Assembly (NCBI GenBank): GCA_019802505.1
Contig: JAFMOC010000002.1
Span: forward strand, 6,680,501-6,744,500
Origin: Corydoras sp. C115
Taxonomy: Eukaryota > Chordata > Actinopteri > Siluriformes > Callichthyidae
Reading direction: 5' to 3'
DNA length: 64,000 nucleotides
Positions 34,719 to 45,775 of the stretch are shown piece after piece. The notes beneath the pieces were generated by a model, which ran no database searches, had not been told where the DNA came from, and saw only the letters and a program-made list of their open reading frames with translations. Every line of letters begins with the position of its first letter. The first letter of the stretch is position 1. The position numbers were made by a program, and so were the translations under genes.

Positions 34719-37023
34719 ATACCTGGTAAAAAAAGAGTAAAATAACATTCAAATTTACTACGTTTTTTAGTATTTAATTCCAGTATTTTTTTTGTGTGTG
34801 CGTGTACACACCCACATATCTTAATGCTGTCAGCAGTCTTATGTAGCAGTCTCTTTTTTTACACTTTAATCACATAAAGTAAGCAAAGTGTTATTTTGTA
34901 AATTTGCTATGTTTAATTCATTCTCAGTTTTTTTTTCAGTTTAGTTTCTATGCTTGTTGCTTTAGCTCTTTGTACTGAAAGCCCTTCCCCCTTGCTGTAG
35001 CTGCAGTGACCATAAAACTGGTCTGGCTTTAGTGTCCAGCTGCAGCTTATGGCCAATTCAATGCAGTCTGGAGAGCAGACTAGAGGGGCTATTAGTGCCC
35101 AGGCTTCTTCCCCTTGGCCATGCAGCAGCTGCATGACTTCCCCTGCCCCCTTCCTCAATATTATCCAAACAGACCTTAGCCACTCTCAAAGGGTATTGAC
35201 CATCAGACCAGGGGGAGGTGTCAGGGCCTTAAATCACAAGCAGACATGCCTACACACACTCGCACCTCTATTCACAGCAAAACCAGTAAGTTGAGGTATG
35301 TTTTGTCACATGTTATGCTGCACATTGTTGCACTGTTTTAGGCCTTTTTAAACATTGTATTGGGCATTCCACAGAGAGAAGTTGTACTTTATGGCAGCAA
35401 TTAATCATCTATTGTATCCATTACCTATGTGATTTAAAAAGACAGTTAAAACCAGACAGTTGTGTGCTTTTGTGAAATTTCAAGCATATGCTTAATTCTT
35501 TTATTTGTATGTATGTATGTATTTATGTGCAACCAATGCATTAACTAATTAGTTAATTGATTTTGATTTGTTTATATTCAGTAATGTGTACTATGTCTGT
35601 AGGTTGCAAAGTCACACACATTACGCAAATGATTTCAAGCTTATGCATGTTAAGATATTTAAATATTTTTCTGAATCTAATTGATAGATTTAAAACCAAG
35701 ATCAAAGTCAGTGGTCTTTAGCCAGCATCTTCGGTGTACCATGTCATCTATGGAGTCAATGTGGTTTTGACTGCGTGTGAGGTCTCTTCCTGTTTCACTT
35801 GTCACACATGCTTGCTAATCTAGAACTGTAACCCCTCCTGCATGCACAGACACTTTGACACTGTGCAAGCCTTGATCATTGAGGCAGCTCACGGCACCAG
35901 GCTATAGCCCACTCAGTAAGGTGTGGCTGTTTCAAAGCATGGCTGCAGGAAGCTTTTCCTTCACACTATGCATGTTCACTTCCTGAGCTGACTCACGGAG
36001 CCTGGACAGCTGTGTGTTCTATAATATGCTGTTTGTGAGTTTTCCGTGTGATATCCAATTTGTCATGCCTCAGTCTAGAGTATCTTGTTAACTGACCTGG
36101 TGTTTTTCGGGCAACTCTTATACCTTAGGATTTACACACACACACACACACACACACACCCACACACACTGTAGTATGCCTGTTTGTTTAAATCATTTTA
36201 TTCAGAATATTAGGTTAGTATGTTATGCTCAGACTACATTCTGGTCCCCTGTGTGACCCTGCATTACTGTTCATATCTGTGGGAGCTGTCAGCAACAGCA
36301 TTAAGTAGCTTGGTGTTTTATAGGCCAGTCTGTGCGAGGAGGCAGTAATAGCTGGAACCAAACTTCGTACATTTGTCCTTACTGCACACCCGGAATCATT
36401 TAGGTTTGTTTGGGTCAAGTGGAGGACTGCAGAAAGTTCATATTAAACTTCTGCACTGCTATGATGCAAACCACATCCCTTGTTTCATTCCATGTGGACT
36501 TACTTTGTAACCTACAATGGGCCTGTGAAAGAGGATAGATAGATGGAGGGTATCTGGTCAGCTCAAGATCAAAGCCTGGTGTGTCAAAGAGAAGAGGGCT
36601 ATAAAAGTCACTCTGCACCATAAAGAATCAGCTGCCGTGGTATGGAGTATGTTAGATAGAGATGTTTAGAGCTCAGACTAGTTTGAGCTCCTGGTTCTCT
36701 AGTTCAAACGTATTCCTGTATCTTTTGTAAATAAAATCACATTAGAAGCACAACAGAGATTCAAGATTTAAGAAAAACATTAAACCAATTATGATTAACT
36801 GAATTATAACGATTAACCACTTATTTATTTTGTTTAAGTTTGACCTTGTCTGCTTCTCTGTTTCTAATCTAAAAAATGGGCTACATCCAGGTCAACTAAT
36901 TGTAAATATGCTGTTTTTCTTCCCCCTCAGGAGTATGACACTTTCGGCTGGTGGATTGGAGAAATAAAAGGTTCCATTGGCATAGTGCCAAAAAACTACT
37001 TGACAGAGATGTATATTCTCTGA
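23321..37023 (+). CDS. skap2: Src kinase-associated phosphoprotein 2, 12 coding exons, complete
   Basis: Cytoplasmic adaptor that couples Src-family kinases and ADAP/FYB-type partners to integrin signalling and actin control. Coding exons: 23321-23360, 23810-23915, 24007-24032, 24831-24932, 26492-26572, 26665-26748, 29312-29436, 29533-29596, 29692-29805, 30834-30908, 32641-32756, 36931-37023. Total 1026 nt, 341 aa (human about 359); all junctions keep frame with GT-AG sites. N-terminal helical dimerisation region about 10-50 (motif KGENLSKKAK), acidic linker, PH domain about 108-210 (LEKRRKDHSF, EWQKRWCALS), DEDIYEELPEEE phosphotyrosine-type motif about 239-250, SH3 domain about 282-341 (LWDC, FGWWIGE). 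The position beside hoxa2 favours SKAP2 over SKAP1, which lies near HoxB. A possible 3' UTR intron is hinted at by GTAAGT at 37034 and an acceptor at 37541. The human-like EEYDDPF Fyn-site motif is not found. Confidence 0.95.
23810..23915 (+). CDS. skap2: skap2 coding exon 2
   Basis: Encodes the N-terminal helical segment with KGENLSKKAK, nearly identical to mammalian SKAP2. Acceptor TTTTTCAG, donor AAG|GTATGT. Confidence 0.95.
24007..24032 (+). CDS. skap2: skap2 coding exon 3 (26-nt microexon)
   Basis: Encodes YPQDFKDK, matching mammalian YLQEFQDK. Acceptor TTTTTCAG, donor AA|GTAAGT. It is needed to keep frame between exons 2 and 4. Confidence 0.85.
24831..24932 (+). CDS. skap2: skap2 coding exon 4
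   Basis: Acidic linker rich in E and D with SLLSERTDRDEEG, which aligns with mammalian SLASERYDKDDEA. Acceptor TACCTTAG, donor ACG|GTGGGT. Confidence 0.88.
26492..26572 (+). CDS. skap2: skap2 coding exon 5
   Basis: Proline/glutamine linker and the start of the PH domain (VFKSGFLEKRRK). Acceptor after a T tract, donor AAG|GTGGGG. Confidence 0.92.
26665..26748 (+). CDS. skap2: skap2 coding exon 6
   Basis: Core PH-domain strands with EWQKRWCALS and FYYYGSEK. Acceptor TTGGCAG, donor AAG|GTATGT. Confidence 0.95.
27720..28270 (-). pseudogene. Probable Tc1-like transposon relic in skap2 intron 6
   Basis: Blocks such as ACTACCACCACTATGTTTCAC, TGTTCTGATGATGGAATCAT and TTTGGTCGACCATC follow in the order found in the antisense of fish Tc1-like transposase genes. 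Heavily mutated, no ORF. The assignment rests on remembered family sequence. Confidence 0.45.
29312..29436 (+). CDS. skap2: skap2 coding exon 7
   Basis: PH domain (DFNIDGYTVKMNNTLRKD, CFEISAPDKRVYQ). Acceptor TTTTACAG, donor CAG|GTACAT. Confidence 0.95.
29533..29596 (+). CDS. skap2: skap2 coding exon 8
   Basis: C-terminal PH helix with KEAEEWVEQIGFVIK. Acceptor CTTGCAG, donor AGG|GTGAGT. Confidence 0.95.
29692..29805 (+). CDS. skap2: skap2 coding exon 9
   Basis: Inter-domain region ending in the DEDIYEELP motif, the conserved tyrosine site before the SH3 domain. Acceptor TCTACAG. The donor CTG|GTTGGA is weak but required to restore the YEELPEEE reading frame. Confidence 0.9.
30225..30574 (+). 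mobile_element. V-SINE element in skap2 intron 9
   Basis: Full-length copy, sense to skap2. Flanked by TTTCAGTTATGT at 30213-30224 and TTTTAGTTATGT at 30575-30586, a 12-bp target duplication with one mismatch. Probable source of the head and flank of the 22.2-kb copy. Confidence 0.9.
30834..30908 (+). CDS. skap2: skap2 coding exon 10
   Basis: Variable proline-rich linker (SKPPVAPPVT). Acceptor TGTCTCAG, donor CAG|GTAACC. Confidence 0.85.
32641..32756 (+). CDS. skap2: skap2 coding exon 11
   Basis: First part of the SH3 domain (QNFFQGLWDC, DELSFKRGDAIYILSK). Acceptor CAAACAG, donor AAG|GTATCA. Confidence 0.95.
34611..34624 (-). promoter_or_regulatory. CTCF-type consensus motif
   Basis: CTGCCACCTGGTGG is a full match to the reverse complement of CCASYAGRKGGCRS. 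In skap2 intron 11. Motif only; occupancy unknown. Confidence 0.4.
34675..34717. repeat. (ATT)n microsatellite in skap2 intron 11
   Basis: About 14 ATT units. Confidence 0.93.
36931..37023 (+). CDS. skap2: skap2 coding exon 12 and stop
   Basis: Second part of the SH3 domain (FGWWIGEIKG, VPKNYLTEMY), ending MYIL and TGA at 37021-37023. Acceptor CCCCTCAG. Confidence 0.95.
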   Translation, partial: EYDTFGWWIGEIKGSIGIVPKNYLTEMYIL

Positions 37024-37737
37024 GGGGTTTGAAGTAAGTATGTAAAAGGGAAGATTCTAGCAGTCCAAATATTTAATGCAAAAATGGCCTTTAGTACAAG
37101 GCAACCCTAGTCTCATTTTGAACAAATAGCTTCTCAGAGTAGAGGTTTGACCTATTCAATGACTTTTGGGTATTTAACATTATAAGCGTATGGCCTGTGG
37201 CAGAATCCCAGTCTTGTGGGCTGCACACATGTACATTATGCCAAAAAGATTTTTTTTTCCTGCATAAAGTGCTTCCCTAAATCTTCAATTGTTCTAATAG
37301 CAGTTAGTTCCCTGTCTTATTAAATTAAACTTGCAACCTTATAAATGAAATATTTTGGCTTGTTCATCTACTGTAAATTTTAAATATAATTACTGCCTGT
37401 AGAAGCCAACAACTCTAGATGATTAGACCTGTATTAACTTCCACTTACTCTGTTTGCTTGGTATTGATGTTTATAGGGAGTATTCATTCACTGTTGGCAC
37501 CATTATTATAATTAATGTTATTGTTTTTTTGTGTTTTTTAGGTGTTAGTCCTAACATTCCATAAATATTGTTTATTTTGAAGAATCCAACAAATGTAAAA
37601 AAAAAAAAGAAATATGCTGATGTTAATTTACACGTTACTGAAAGATATTATCCATTTACATAAAAACAAAAATTATATTGGGAAACACCTCTTAATCATT
37701 AAATTCAGGTGAATCATTCAGTCTCATTGCCACATGT

Positions 37738-37995
37738 TTGAAATGTATAGAATTACGCACCTTGTCATGCATTTTTGACAATTGTATTCTTTTAACTTTG
37801 TTGAATCAGCATAGGAAAGGATTTGTTCTGTTTCAGCATGACGGTGTATCAGTTCACAAAGCAAGGTCCATTAGGGCATGCCTGGGTGGTTATGTGGAAG
37901 AACTTGATTGGTTGGCACAGAGCCGGCTTGGAATAGTACGTCATAAAAGTGGATGTAATGTGTATATGTCCCAATACTTTTGTTAAAATTATGTA
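37738..37995 (+). pseudogene. Tc1/mariner-like transposase relic
   Basis: The translation includes LFQHDGVSVHKARSIRACL and VEELDWLAQS, the region around an acidic catalytic residue of a Tc1-like transposase common in fish. It ends in TGTCCCAATACTTTTG, a typical terminal sequence. Too short and degraded to be active. Confidence 0.65.
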
Positions 37996-38301
37996 GTCTG
38001 ATAAATATAGTTTCCATGTGGTATTTTATTAAACAATACATTAACTTTATTAGTAGATCAGTATTTTATAATAGCAATATCCATATTACCATATCCATAC
38101 TACATCTGAAATAACCGCAAAGCACAAAAAAATGCTCAGTGAAACTTAAATTATTTACTTTTTTACTACAGTAATGTGTAAATGTTGTTAAAGCTGTAAT
38201 AGGAATTAGCTGTTTACAATAAACCATTTGAAACCTTACCATACTGCATGTGTTTAAAATCTCCTTAAAGAATTTATTACAAAAGGCATCTTGCATGTCA
38301 G

Positions 38302-38315
38302 CCACAAGGGGGCAT
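38302..38315 (+). promoter_or_regulatory. CTCF-like motif, opposite orientation
   Basis: CCACAAGGGGGCAT matches the consensus at 12 of 14 positions with the AGGGGGC core intact, just 3' of skap2. Confidence 0.3.
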
Positions 38316-41300
38316 ACGAGACTTAGCTTTTGCAGTCCACATTTTGGACACCTCATCTGTCTCATGTCTAAGAGATTTTATCTTGAATGTGTACACCTTT
38401 CAGTTTTGTACTCATTTTTGTCACGTACGAACATGTGTGTAGGAAAACTGTTTATTTTAAACTATTTATAAGTAAATCCAAAAACAAATCAAAAAGCAGT
38501 TCTTTATCTGCAGTTTTTCTTTTTGCTTGTTTCTCTGATTGGATTGTATCTTCACGGTTCATGTGCACGACTGCACTGACATCCTCGCAACTCCTGGGTA
38601 CTGAAGTGAAAAACTTAATTAAAAACATGAGTCACACCATTACCTCCCCAGAATGCCCCCAAATGAATTGTTTCTATTAGCATATTAACTCATACAGGGA
38701 GGCTGCACACAGTAAATAGTAAAGACATTTTAATTTGCTGATTACATAATGCAGCAATGTGTACTAATGCAAACCCAATGTGCCAGCCTTTGTACCTAGC
38801 ATAGCAATTATCCCACTCGGACTACTTAAGCTCAGCAAAGGCACACAATATATTAAAATGGAAATATGACCCCTTTGTTGAATTGTAAATGTATATTAAT
38901 CTCAATTTGTGAGTAAAAAAAAAATCAGAAGATCCTTTTTCTTTTTTAAAAATTAGAAGAGGTTTACTAATTTATACAAATCCATTGATTTTGATATGAT
39001 AATCAATATATAAAAGGATTTAATGTCACTAAAATTCTTTTCCAAAGATCATAAAATTTGTATGTGGAATTTGGAACTCTTAATTTATATGTTCAATTAA
39101 TTTCCAGTGTGTTTAATGAGGTAGGAACAGGGATCAGTGAAGGCTATGGAAGATGTTTCATCCCAAACTCATTTTTCTCACTTTGTGCCCAGTCCCACAG
39201 CCATTTTGAAAGAGGAGGGTCCAGTTGCCATATTATTATTTTTGTGCCGTTTAAATAAAATTACAATTTGTTGAAAGAAAATAATGACAGTAAGTTAAAA
39301 AAAAAATAATAATAAATAAATAAATATATATATATTTACTTTTATTATCTGTATATATATTTATTTAATAATTATAATATTTTGGAAGCTTAACCATATC
39401 ATTTGTCAAATTGTGCATTTTAGATTGAGACTGTTAATTCAACTGAGTTTTGTAGAAAATGGGCAATTAATTAATTACCACTAATTAGTTAATTAATTGT
39501 GTTTTTTTTATTGATTAATGTGTTGTCATCAACGATGAACAATTGTGCAAAGCTTCAGCTGAATCGGATAACGGGAAGTGGGTGAAACTTTTTACCAGAC
39601 ACACAAACAGATTAAGCTAATATAGAGGTGGTAATAAGAAATTTTATAGCAGTCATTTTTAAAATAATTACATGACAATTATATGGTTAAAATATCATTG
39701 TTTCTACATTTCATGTTCGAAGATTCTGAACAAATTTATAAAATTAGTATAAAGGGATATAGAATAAAATGGTCCTTTGTGCAATTTTTTAAAAACCCCT
39801 TCCCTAAACAACAATAAATGTTGAAAGGTCAGTAAAGATATAACTCTAAGCACTTAACTTTTATTAGTAAGTCACTATTAACAGTATTTCTGAAATATCT
39901 GATATCTCTACAAATGAGAGAGCTGTTTTCCACATATTTACATTATATCCTGTAGCATTATAGTCACAATTACATCTGCCCCAATGTTAATAAGATAATA
40001 TTTGATTTCTTAATATTATGGAAGATCCTCTAGCCTCAGTGCCAAGATCTTGCTGTAGCATTCGCATTGGAGTTCTGACAGCTTTATTTGTGCTGATAAA
40101 CACTGTTTTCCTCACATCTATTTCATTTGTTTGCCACATTGTGACATAGTACAACCAACTCTATAGATTATTTGTCTAATTTTATTTATTTGTTTTTTCT
40201 GCACATGTCTTAGAAAATAATAATGTTATTTATGTGCAATGCCTCCGGAGACTGCCAATACATACAAAAGTGAGAGGACCGTATATCCTTTCTATTGCTT
40301 AGCTACTTTATAATCAGAGCATACTGTTCATACATTGTGTTGAAAGTAATGTACATTTAAATCAGTTTATGTCAGATTTCTTTTAAATAGTACATTTTTA
40401 TTCAGGTGAATTTTGGAGTTTTTTTTTATTATTTACTTTTGTAAAAATGTGATCAGTCAACTCAGGAATGTCTTTTGTTCTTGTCAGTACCTTTCATGTG
40501 GTTGTCACAAAAAGCACATGAACAAGAAGGAAAGAAAGGGATTGGAGCCTTAAACAGTGGATGTAAGGCACCTGTGATGGGAGGTGGGGGTTCATTAGTA
40601 TGCATTATACATATCTTCTCAGTTGCTTGAAATGGAAAGAGGCGGGGGATGAGGGGGAAAATCTCCCCCTAAAGGTTCTGCAGCTCTACATTGACATAGG
40701 ACAACATCGTAACTAAAGTCACACAGTTAGGCAAAGCAGAATTTTTATATCCTTTGTTATGAGCCACAACTAAGCTTTTAATAATTCTTCAATCAAGTCC
40801 AATACATTAAGCTATTATCAGATCAATTACTTGGAATCTCTTTTGTCTGTGAGTAGCTGGCACAGTCTTACTGTTCAGGATACTGTGGCTCTATTTTATA
40901 GGACCTGTGAGAATTAAGGCAGCAGATGGTCAGCCCTGCTGTGTGCCTGATTGAAATGCCAGAGTGGCTGCATCCTAGTAAGCATTTGTCCTGGTTTGCT
41001 GCAGTCAGCACTGGCCCAGCCTGTGGAACAATAAGCCCTCCAGCAGTTTTACTTCATGGAACTGTACTGTATATATGTATGTATGGATGCTTTGTAAACC
41101 CAGTCAGGGATTTCCAATGTATTTACACTATTTGCTGCCTGCCTAACAGAGTGGCCTGGTTTTTAACCAAATAAGTTTATTTTTAATGAGGTTCTGTAAT
41201 AAAAAATGCCATTTAGTGAGCACAGTAGTGACATCTTATACTGTTTATAGTTCAGTAGTTTAAAAACTGTGTGTAATAAAACTAAAAAAACATAAAAAGC

Positions 41301-41762
41301 ATATTGTATATTATACTAAGGTGTATTTTAGGATTAGAAAAAAAAATTACAGAGCACTCTTTAAAAAAGTTATTAACTTGTAATGGGTCAAATTAGAATC
41401 TGATAAACAATGAAATACAGACCACTTGGAAGTGGTCACAGACCAGGAACTCTATATATTCTAATTTGAGCTATAGGTACTTAGACTTATTAAGTAGGCC
41501 TATAATTCTCTGGCACAGTGATAGGGATGGGTATGTTTGGCAGTGAGTGGAGCAGGATGGGGTGTCTTTGTGTCTTTCGGATGAAATACAGTGCTCCAGG
41601 CTTTGGGCTGAATGATGAGGAGCTGGCCTGCTGTCCTCTGGGTGACATTCAAAGCCCTTATAAATCCTGATCTTTATAGTACCGGTTTGCTATAAATCCT
41701 GCAGTCTAATTGGAGGTGTAATGAATTACCATAATTAGTCATAGACGATATTACATTAAAAG

Positions 41763-41763
<1 letters not shown>

Positions 41764-41805
<42 letters not shown>
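41764..41805. repeat. (GT)n microsatellite
   Basis: About 21 GT units in the skap2-snx10 interval. Confidence 0.95.
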
Positions 41806-41806
<1 letters not shown>

Positions 41807-42977
41807 CAGGAATGGGTCCATCATCGCAAAAGAGGCTCTGTGTGCCTGCATAATAAAAGTGTTCAGAGAGCTCAGCCAAACTAGCGATTTGTAAAGCAGC
41901 TTTTATGGTGCATTTGGTTAAGGTTTGTAATGTGAATGTTAATGTAATTCAATATGCTTTTAATGCATTCTACAAACTCCAGAATTTGTATCTTCTAACT
42001 GTACAATTAATGTAAATAATGTCACCTATCACTGTTTTCATTTCTGATCAGTTTGAGGACAGCCTTCATGAATAAAAAAATATGTATGTGTTGAGAAAAA
42101 TCCATCATGTGGTTAAATTTGATCACTATTAATTTCACTGATTGAATATCAGCTTAAAAATCAATGTATTAGTTTTATTGTTGTTTCATTAAATAATTTG
42201 TGTATAATTTGTGACCTTTTTAAGACCATGCACAAGTGTTTCCTAATAGCTCAGACATAGGGCAGGATACCCCACTTACCCCTTTGCCCCACAGAAAATT
42301 CAATGCAGTAGAAGTACACTGAGATGCCTTGGGCTGTTTAGCAAAATATTGCTTCTCAGTTTTATGATGCTAATAAATGATGATGTTAATGGATCTGCAC
42401 CATGTCCTGCTCTAGATGGCTTCATCTATGGCTCTTTTATTACAATTTGATCCTAAAATATAAGGGTTTTTATAGATAAAAGCCATACACCAATTAATCT
42501 TGTGAGCACTAAATTCCATTAATGATACTGAAACATTTCTAATTAAAATGGGCAACTATGAAAAGCCATAATTAGAGGAAATAGTATGATATAGATGAAA
42601 GGAGTTGTAAAAAAAAATTAAAAGAACAGCAAATTTTGTTTCGGCAAGTTTTTATTTTTGCTCACTTTTTGTCTACAAAAATTAGTTTATACAACTTTTT
42701 TAATAAAGCGTAGCCCAGTACTCACCAGCTTCATAAGCATGTTTAATATACATACAGTATATGTTAAAATTATTATTATTATGATTTTAATACTGAAATC
42801 ACAAACTTTAGAATCACTTTTACTTGATACAATCCTGACTCTTTTGCAAGTTATTCTATTTTCTGACCATTTTTCTTTTACCCTTTTTGTTAATTTTTCA
42901 TTCACACACATCATTCCCTCTTAGGAATAACATCAGGACACTTGTTTTGCAGAAACATTATTTAATAGCAACATTTT

Positions 42978-43030
42978 TACGTTTACATTTAGTCATTAAG
43001 CAGATGCTTTTATCCAAAGCGACAATCTGG
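42978..43030. repeat. Dispersed teleost repeat fragment (same family as 55862)
   Basis: TTTACATTTAGTCATTAAGC then AGATGCTTTTATCCAAAGCG, the same core as the 55.9-kb fragment. Confidence 0.55.
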
Positions 43031-45109
43031 CTTATACAATCTGGCTTCATTGCCTAGATGTAACTTTTCTTAATTTTTTTTTATTTCTTTTAATTAAACA
43101 AAAAAAATTGTCTAATAGCTAGTGCATGTTACTTTAAAATTATCTTTAAAAATGTATTGGTATATCAGGTTTAACCATTTAAACCCAATACAGGCACTGG
43201 TCAAATGTATAAAATATTATTTGGGTTCATCATCCACAGACTCCTACAAAGGACTAGAATAATTAACTTGGACTGGGCAGAGTGGATTAAGACAGGAATG
43301 CTGATGCATTTAATTTTTGATGATTGCTGTTCACCGCTAAGATGATTCATAACCAGCATCACTGCACTTTTTCTCATATAATATCAGTAAGTGTTTTACT
43401 GGTTAGTGGGAAATGCTTCTACATTTATGCATTTATCCTAATGATTCTGCCTAACTTTGTAAGATCTTTAATTGTAGTGTATGCTCATATTCATTAGTTA
43501 GATTTAATTTGGTGTAAATCAAGACCCTCATCATCTTCTGTCTGTGAAGCTTTGCTGAGTCAACTGATGAGATGGAATTTATTACACACATACATACTAG
43601 TCCCTGGTTGTTATTAATTTGTGACCATTTAGTGCCACTGGGAGCTGTTTCTGCCAGGTCCTAGCAACCCCATATTTATCACTGAGACCTGAACTTTGGC
43701 CTCAGTTTTGAAATAGTTCTCCAAGTTTGACCTAGTGACCCAAAAGTTAACTTTCAAAGCAAATTCCATAGCTAATGTTGTCTTGTGGGAAGTTATACAA
43801 CTTAATTCTGAAAAAAGCATTTTAACATGAAGCAATGGTCTTAAAGTTTTCTAGATGTACTATTAATATGTTAACATATAGGCTCATTCTGTAATTATGT
43901 AAGTTAAGCATTTAAATAAATACAAAATATTTCACCAGTGTAAATTAGATGGTTTAGTTAGTTACAATACAATATCAGTCTTATATAAATGAAAACTACA
44001 AAGCTCAAATCAGATGGCTTTTTGACCATGCTGCTTCTATGATTCCAACATAAATTTTTATTTCCTATACTGATAGGAATTAGGCTACAATAATCATCTG
44101 TGATGAAATAATACAAGGATAATTTGTTGAAAACTACATTTTAATAAAAACATTGGCATTGTTGGTCATTGTATTTAGCGTAAGTGTATGAATTCCAACA
44201 AGATGTTGAAGTACAAAACACCTCAGCATACAGGATGTGCTGATCTTCGAGGTGGATGGGTTAAAACAACAGAAGACTTTAGGGTCCACTATAGTCAGCT
44301 AAGAACATAAACTCAATACTGCTGTGGGCACAGGCTCGCCAAAACTGGTGGAAAGCCTGGTCTGAGAAATATATTTATATTTAGTGAAAGAGTCAGCATG
44401 AATCCATGGATCCAACCTTCTTTGTCTCAAACTTTTCAGTTTGATAAAAGTAGTAAGATACAGTGGGATACATTTTACTGGCACATCACACTTTTTGGAT
44501 TAGGCCAATTTGCCAATTGAATTCAGAATGCTTCTCTTTTTGGCCATTGTTACTTTTCTATTAAAAGCTACTTCCAACATCATAAATAACCTTATAAACA
44601 AAAGTCATACCAATCTGGTTTCCTAATCATAAATGAGTTTTGTTTTAGGTTTTGTGCTGCCATTTTCCATTTCTGCAATGTTCAATACTGGTTATATTTA
44701 ACCCAATCCATATACAACCCTTTTTTCTGTGGGGTGAGCTGATTTAAAAATGTAAAAGGAAATCTGTTCATTCTTTTAAACCTTTAACAATAGTAGGAAG
44801 GAAAAATTTGTTAATATTTTAATTGACCATTTTGACTAGTACATTTTAAAGAAAGATGTAAATAATATAGTTCATAGTAGATAATAGTGTAAATAAGATA
44901 CGTTTAGTTAATATACAAGAAACCACACAAAATAGCAGAGTATCATCTATCAATTATGTATAAAAATAGCAATTACCAAATGAAATCTGTGTAGGATAAA
45001 GCTAGAAAACCTCGGCTGACTGTTATATAGCACTACCCCAGAAAGAAGCAATATTGGTTCAGAAGTACTTTTATGGAAAGCAAAGTTTTAAAAATACATA
45101 TAATATTTG

Positions 45110-45540
45110 AAATTCAAGGGATTCATCATACTTAATCATGCATTTTAGACAATTTAATGCTTTCAACTATCAAGAAACTGGGGGAGGCCTTTTCAGTTCC
45201 AGCATGACTGTGTCCCAGTCTACAGGAAGTTAGGTGACTTATACAGAGTTCTGATTTTGATCCCAACAAATGCCTTTGCGATAAACTACAACAGAACTTG
45301 ACAAATCTTCTCATTCACCATCACTGTCTGATCACAGAAATGCTCTTCTGAATGAGACAAGAACTCCTCCAGCCACAAATTATAAAGGTTTGTAAGATGC
45401 ATGGAGCTGTTATAGCTGCAAAAAAGGACCAACCTAAAATGGGATTTCATTGGCTCTTGTGGGTAGAATGTGGAGATGATTTGGTGTGCCATATTCATAA
45501 TACAGGAAACCGTGGACACATTTTCTCTGGTCTTATAAGT
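45110..45540 (+). pseudogene. Tc1/mariner-like transposase relic, second copy
   Basis: Nucleotide similarity to the 37.7-kb relic (CATGCATTTTAGACAATT, TTCCAGCATGACTGTGTCCC) and extends further 3' to GAGCTGTTATAGCTGCAAAAA. All frames are broken. Confidence 0.6.
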
Positions 45541-45542
45541 TA

Positions 45543-45775
45543 AGTCAAGTCAAGTAATTTATTTATATAGCGCTTTTTACAACAGTACATTGTCACAAAG
45601 CAGCTTTACAGAATGAAAAGCCTTTAGACCCCCAAAGAGCAAGCCGAAGCGACAGTGGCAAGAAAAAACTCCCTTTTATGTTGTTATTTAAGGAAGAAAC
45701 CTTGGGAGGACCAAGACTCAGTGGGGGACTCATCCTCCTTGAGCGGCCGGGCAGCAACAACAGTGTAGAACAGCC
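45543..45775. repeat. Dispersed teleost repeat (TTTATTTATATAGCGCTTTTTACAA family)
   Basis: Contains TTTATATAGCGCTTTTTAC, TTGTCACAAAGCAGCTTTAC, and AAGACTCAGTGGGGGACTCA, blocks familiar from fish genomes as one interspersed repeat. I do not assign a class. Confidence 0.65.

Larger units (their letters stand above)
32757..36930 (+). other. skap2 intron 11 (4.2 kb)
   Basis: Largest skap2 intron. Contains an ATT tract, a CA tract (36135-36172), the CTCF-type motif at 34611, and a GC-richer block at about 35030-35290 that stands out from the AT-rich background and may be conserved non-coding DNA. Confidence 0.6.
37996..45109. other. skap2-snx10 gene desert, first part
   Basis: No gene seen. GC-richer islands at about 40920-41060 and 41520-41720 are candidates for conserved enhancers; the second contains homeodomain-type TAAT cores. 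Confidence 0.5.
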